Source: Nitrospirae bacterium CG1_02_44_142
GTDB lineage: Bacteria; Nitrospirota; Thermodesulfovibrionia; Thermodesulfovibrionales; UBA1546
Length of the DNA stretch: 6,403 nucleotides
Reading direction: 5' to 3'
NCBI GenBank assembly: GCA_001871685.1
Contig: MNVK01000071.1
Coordinates: 1-6,403 of the forward strand
Each line of letters starts with the position of its first letter. The stretch's first letter is position 1. The translations under genes and the position numbers were made by a program. The notes under the pieces are model-generated. The model saw nothing but the letters and a program-made list of their open reading frames with translations. It was not told where the DNA came from and did no database searches. This document shows positions 4,733-6,403 of this stretch, piece after piece.

Positions 4733-6011
4733 GCTGCAATCCCTGTTTTTTGCTTTTTGAAAGTAACTTTATGTCTTCTAATATTTCCTCTATGCTCTGA
4801 TACCTGTCTTCTTTCACTTTTTTTATGCACTTAATAATCATCTCATCAAGCCAATCGGGAAGTTCAGGATTAATGTCGGTAACCCTCTGAAAGCCCAACC
4901 CATCGAGACTCCCTGTGAGCATCTCATAAAGGATTACCCCGAGTGAATAAACATCAGCGCAGGGTTGAAGTTCTATTCCCTTCAATTTTTCCGGTGATGT
5001 ATATGCCGAGGTTGGAATGCTCTGAAGCAGAGACATATTGTTGCTGCGGTCAATTATGATATTTTCAGGTGAAATGAAACCTAATCCCCTGCCTGACTTG
5101 TATGCATTTTGGAGTGTTTTTAGTATCTGCAGCCAAAGCTTCAAACAGTGCTTTGGCTCGATTTTGCTTCCTTTTATCATCCCCCTGAGTGTTGTTTTTC
5201 CTTCAAGTGATATAGTATCCCATTGGAAAGAGGTAAGAGTATGAAGACGCTCTCGTACATCAAGATATGCAGGATTGAATCTATCTATGAGGGCCAGCGC
5301 CTTGACGGCATTCTCTGTTTTGCCGACCTTTTCAAGTTTAGAGGCGTAGGCATAAAAATCATTGATATTTGTTGAATCTATCTCCTTTCCAATGAGATAA
5401 AGTCCAAACATTTCTACAGCCTCTTTTGTCATTCCCTCTTCCTCAAGAAGCTCAGATGCGCGTTTGTATTTCCCTGCCTCGCGGTACGCCCTTGAGGCAG
5501 CTAATCTCCTTCCCGCCTTTTCCAGCGCAAAGGCTGCATCAAGTTTTTTCCCGGACTGGCCGTATATCTTTGCGGCATTTTCGTAATCACCATCCATGAT
5601 AAAACTCTGGGCAGCTGCATCCGGATTGTTGTCTTTTAGATACATTTCCCTCGATTTTTCGCTCATGCCAAGAAGATTATACAGCTCAGCGGCTTTTCTG
5701 AAATCGCTGCCCTTCTCGTATAGTGAAGCCGCAGTCTCAGTGTCCCTCAATCTATTTTCGAAAATAACTGCTGCAGAAACATACCTGCCCTCTTTTTTTA
5801 GCGCCTCTGCCGCCTTCCTGTAATCCTCTGTTAATGTGGTGCGAAGTTTCTTCCCTATAGTGTTCCTGTAAATAATCCTCACGATAAAGAACAGAACAAC
5901 AACTGCCAGTATGGCAATGACAATGAAAAGCAAATGAAAGGTGCTCTTTATCTGTTCTATAACAGGATTGGCGCTGGAAGCATTCTGTTCTGCAGCGGCT
6001 ATACAGCTCAT
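4725..6011 (-). CDS. Membrane-anchored helical-repeat protein with C-terminal pseudokinase lobe
   Basis: The 428-residue protein has three parts. Residues 1-24 are short and polar, followed by one strong hydrophobic helix (about 25-48, FHLLFIVIAILAVVVLFFIV) and basic residues (R45, R49, K54, K55), so the bulk should face the cytoplasm. Residues about 64-205 are a helical array with consensus Y-x-x-A-A-x-x-Y-x-x-x-G-x at a 13-residue period. Residues about 290-420 resemble the C-lobe of a Ser/Thr kinase: PEN (315-317) of the catalytic loop, SPE (339-341) of the activation segment, DVYSLGVILYEML (353-365), and the closing Arg R403 in DRYQS. The HRD Asp, the loop Lys and the DFG motif are absent, and no glycine loop or VAIK-type Lys is evident, so it should not phosphorylate. 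A scaffold or signalling role is inferred. The ATG overlaps the panB stop (ATGA) and has no strong Shine-Dalgarno, which suggests coupled translation. The 3' end runs into a large palindrome. Confidence 0.85.
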   Translation of the reverse strand: MSCIAAAEQNASSANPVIEQIKSTFHLLFIVIAILAVVVLFFIVRIIYRNTIGKKLRTTLTEDYRKAAEALKKEGRYVSAAVIFENRLRDTETAASLYEKGSDFRKAAELYNLLGMSEKSREMYLKDNNPDAAAQSFIMDGDYENAAKIYGQSGKKLDAAFALEKAGRRLAASRAYREAGKYKRASELLEEEGMTKEAVEMFGLYLIGKEIDSTNINDFYAYASKLEKVGKTENAVKALALIDRFNPAYLDVRERLHTLTSFQWDTISLEGKTTLRGMIKGSKIEPKHCLKLWLQILKTLQNAYKSGRGLGFISPENIIIDRSNNMSLLQSIPTSAYTSPEKLKGIELQPCADVYSLGVILYEMLTGSLDGLGFQRVTDINPELPDWLDEMIIKCIKKVKEDRYQSIEEILEDIKLLSKSKKQGLQRQ

Positions 6012-6403
6012 TTAAAACTCTGTTCTTCAGATGGGAATGCGCCTTTTTCTATGTCTTCTTTGTAAGCCTTTATTGCCTTCAGCGCCTCTTCTTTGAGATT
6101 AGCGTATCTCTTCACAAATTTTGGAACGAACCTGTCAAACAACCCGATGACGTCATGAAGGACCAGCACCTGCCCGTCGCAGAACGGGCCTGCGCCTATG
6201 CCGATTGTCGGGATGGAAAGCTCTTCTGTTATTTTTTTTGCGAGGTTCATTGGAATTGCTTCAAGCAAGAGTGCGAAAGCGCCTGCATCTTCTGCTATGT
6301 GAGCCTCTTCAATCATTTTTTTCTGCGCTTCCTCTGTCTTTCCCTGAACCTTATATCCTCCCATCCTGTGTATTGACTGAGGAGTAAGGCCTATATGCGC
6401 CAT
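6008..6403 (-). CDS. panB: 3-methyl-2-oxobutanoate hydroxymethyltransferase, C-terminal half (cut by window edge)
   Basis: PanB transfers a hydroxymethyl group from 5,10-methylene-tetrahydrofolate to 2-oxoisovalerate to give ketopantoate, the first committed step of pantothenate and coenzyme A synthesis, in the cytoplasm. The 131 visible residues match the second half of the family: HIGLTPQSIHRMGGYKVQGK (3-22), the catalytic-base Glu E48 in LLLEAIP (equivalent to E. coli Glu181), and GIGAGPFCDGQVLVLHDVIG (about 67-86). Complete PanB is about 260-280 residues, so roughly the first half lies beyond the window. The Met at the edge corresponds to an internal position before H-I-G-L-T and is not the start. 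The stop TGA overlaps the ATG of the pseudokinase gene, so the two are probably co-transcribed. Nothing visible suggests loss of function. Confidence 0.96.
   Translation of the reverse strand: MAHIGLTPQSIHRMGGYKVQGKTEEAQKKMIEEAHIAEDAGAFALLLEAIPMNLAKKITEELSIPTIGIGAGPFCDGQVLVLHDVIGLFDRFVPKFVKRYANLKEEALKAIKAYKEDIEKGAFPSEEQSFK

Noticed and set aside
5038..5823. Plus-strand frames of 68 and 75 codons inside the pseudokinase gene
   Set aside because: They are antisense shadows of the repeat and kinase coding sequence without motifs or translation signals.
6401..6403. Met at the window edge as the start of a shortened PanB
   Set aside because: The preceding half of the family's barrel would be missing, and this Met aligns with an internal position before H-I-G-L-T, so the frame simply continues beyond the window.

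Overview
The window is ordinary bacterial chromosome of moderate GC with the standard genetic code. It holds two complete housekeeping gene blocks, a regulator fragment at the left edge and a pantothenate gene fragment at the right edge. The protein family mix (BipA, HI0933-type flavoprotein, Maf, PanB, a stand-alone receiver domain, a degenerate membrane kinase) and a GTCATTGCGAG-type palindrome suggest a Gram-negative environmental bacterium, perhaps Nitrospirota or Desulfobacterota. That placement is an impression, not something the sequence proves. No plasmid, phage, CRISPR, rRNA or tRNA signature was seen.

Layout. 1-197 (-) is the N-terminal part of a CheY-like response regulator. Its start codon abuts a perfect 20-bp tandem repeat (201-240). 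After a 219-bp gap with a TATAAT-type promoter, three co-directional genes follow on the + strand with gaps of 11-12 bp: typA/bipA (417-2225), an HI0933/YhiN-like flavoprotein (2237-3403) and maf (3416-3991). They look like one operon. A convergent minus-strand gene (4021-4395) encodes an unrecognised 124-residue protein with three Cys and a His that could bind metal.

The 329-bp gap 4396-4724 is the most interesting non-coding part. Reading leftwards on the minus strand it holds a large nested palindrome (4595-4732, with a perfect GTCATTGCGAG-type palindrome at 4654-4692), a very good sigma70-type promoter (TTGCCA, 17 bp, TATCAT with TGT extension), an intrinsic terminator only about 30-60 nt into the leader, then an ideal ribosome binding site and the first codons of a cold-shock protein gene. 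That cold-shock frame is broken: TGA stands where the conserved Trp codon should be, and the frame ends in an ATGA overlap with the 124-residue gene. The small gene therefore seems to sit behind the promoter, attenuator-like leader and first codons of a dead csp gene.

The right third (minus strand) is the C-terminal half of panB (6008-6403, cut by the window edge) overlapping by ATGA a 428-residue membrane protein (4725-6011). This protein has one transmembrane helix, a helical array with an almost exact 13-residue period, and a C-terminal kinase-like lobe without the catalytic Asp, Lys or DFG motif. It is a membrane-anchored pseudokinase translationally coupled to a pantothenate biosynthesis gene.
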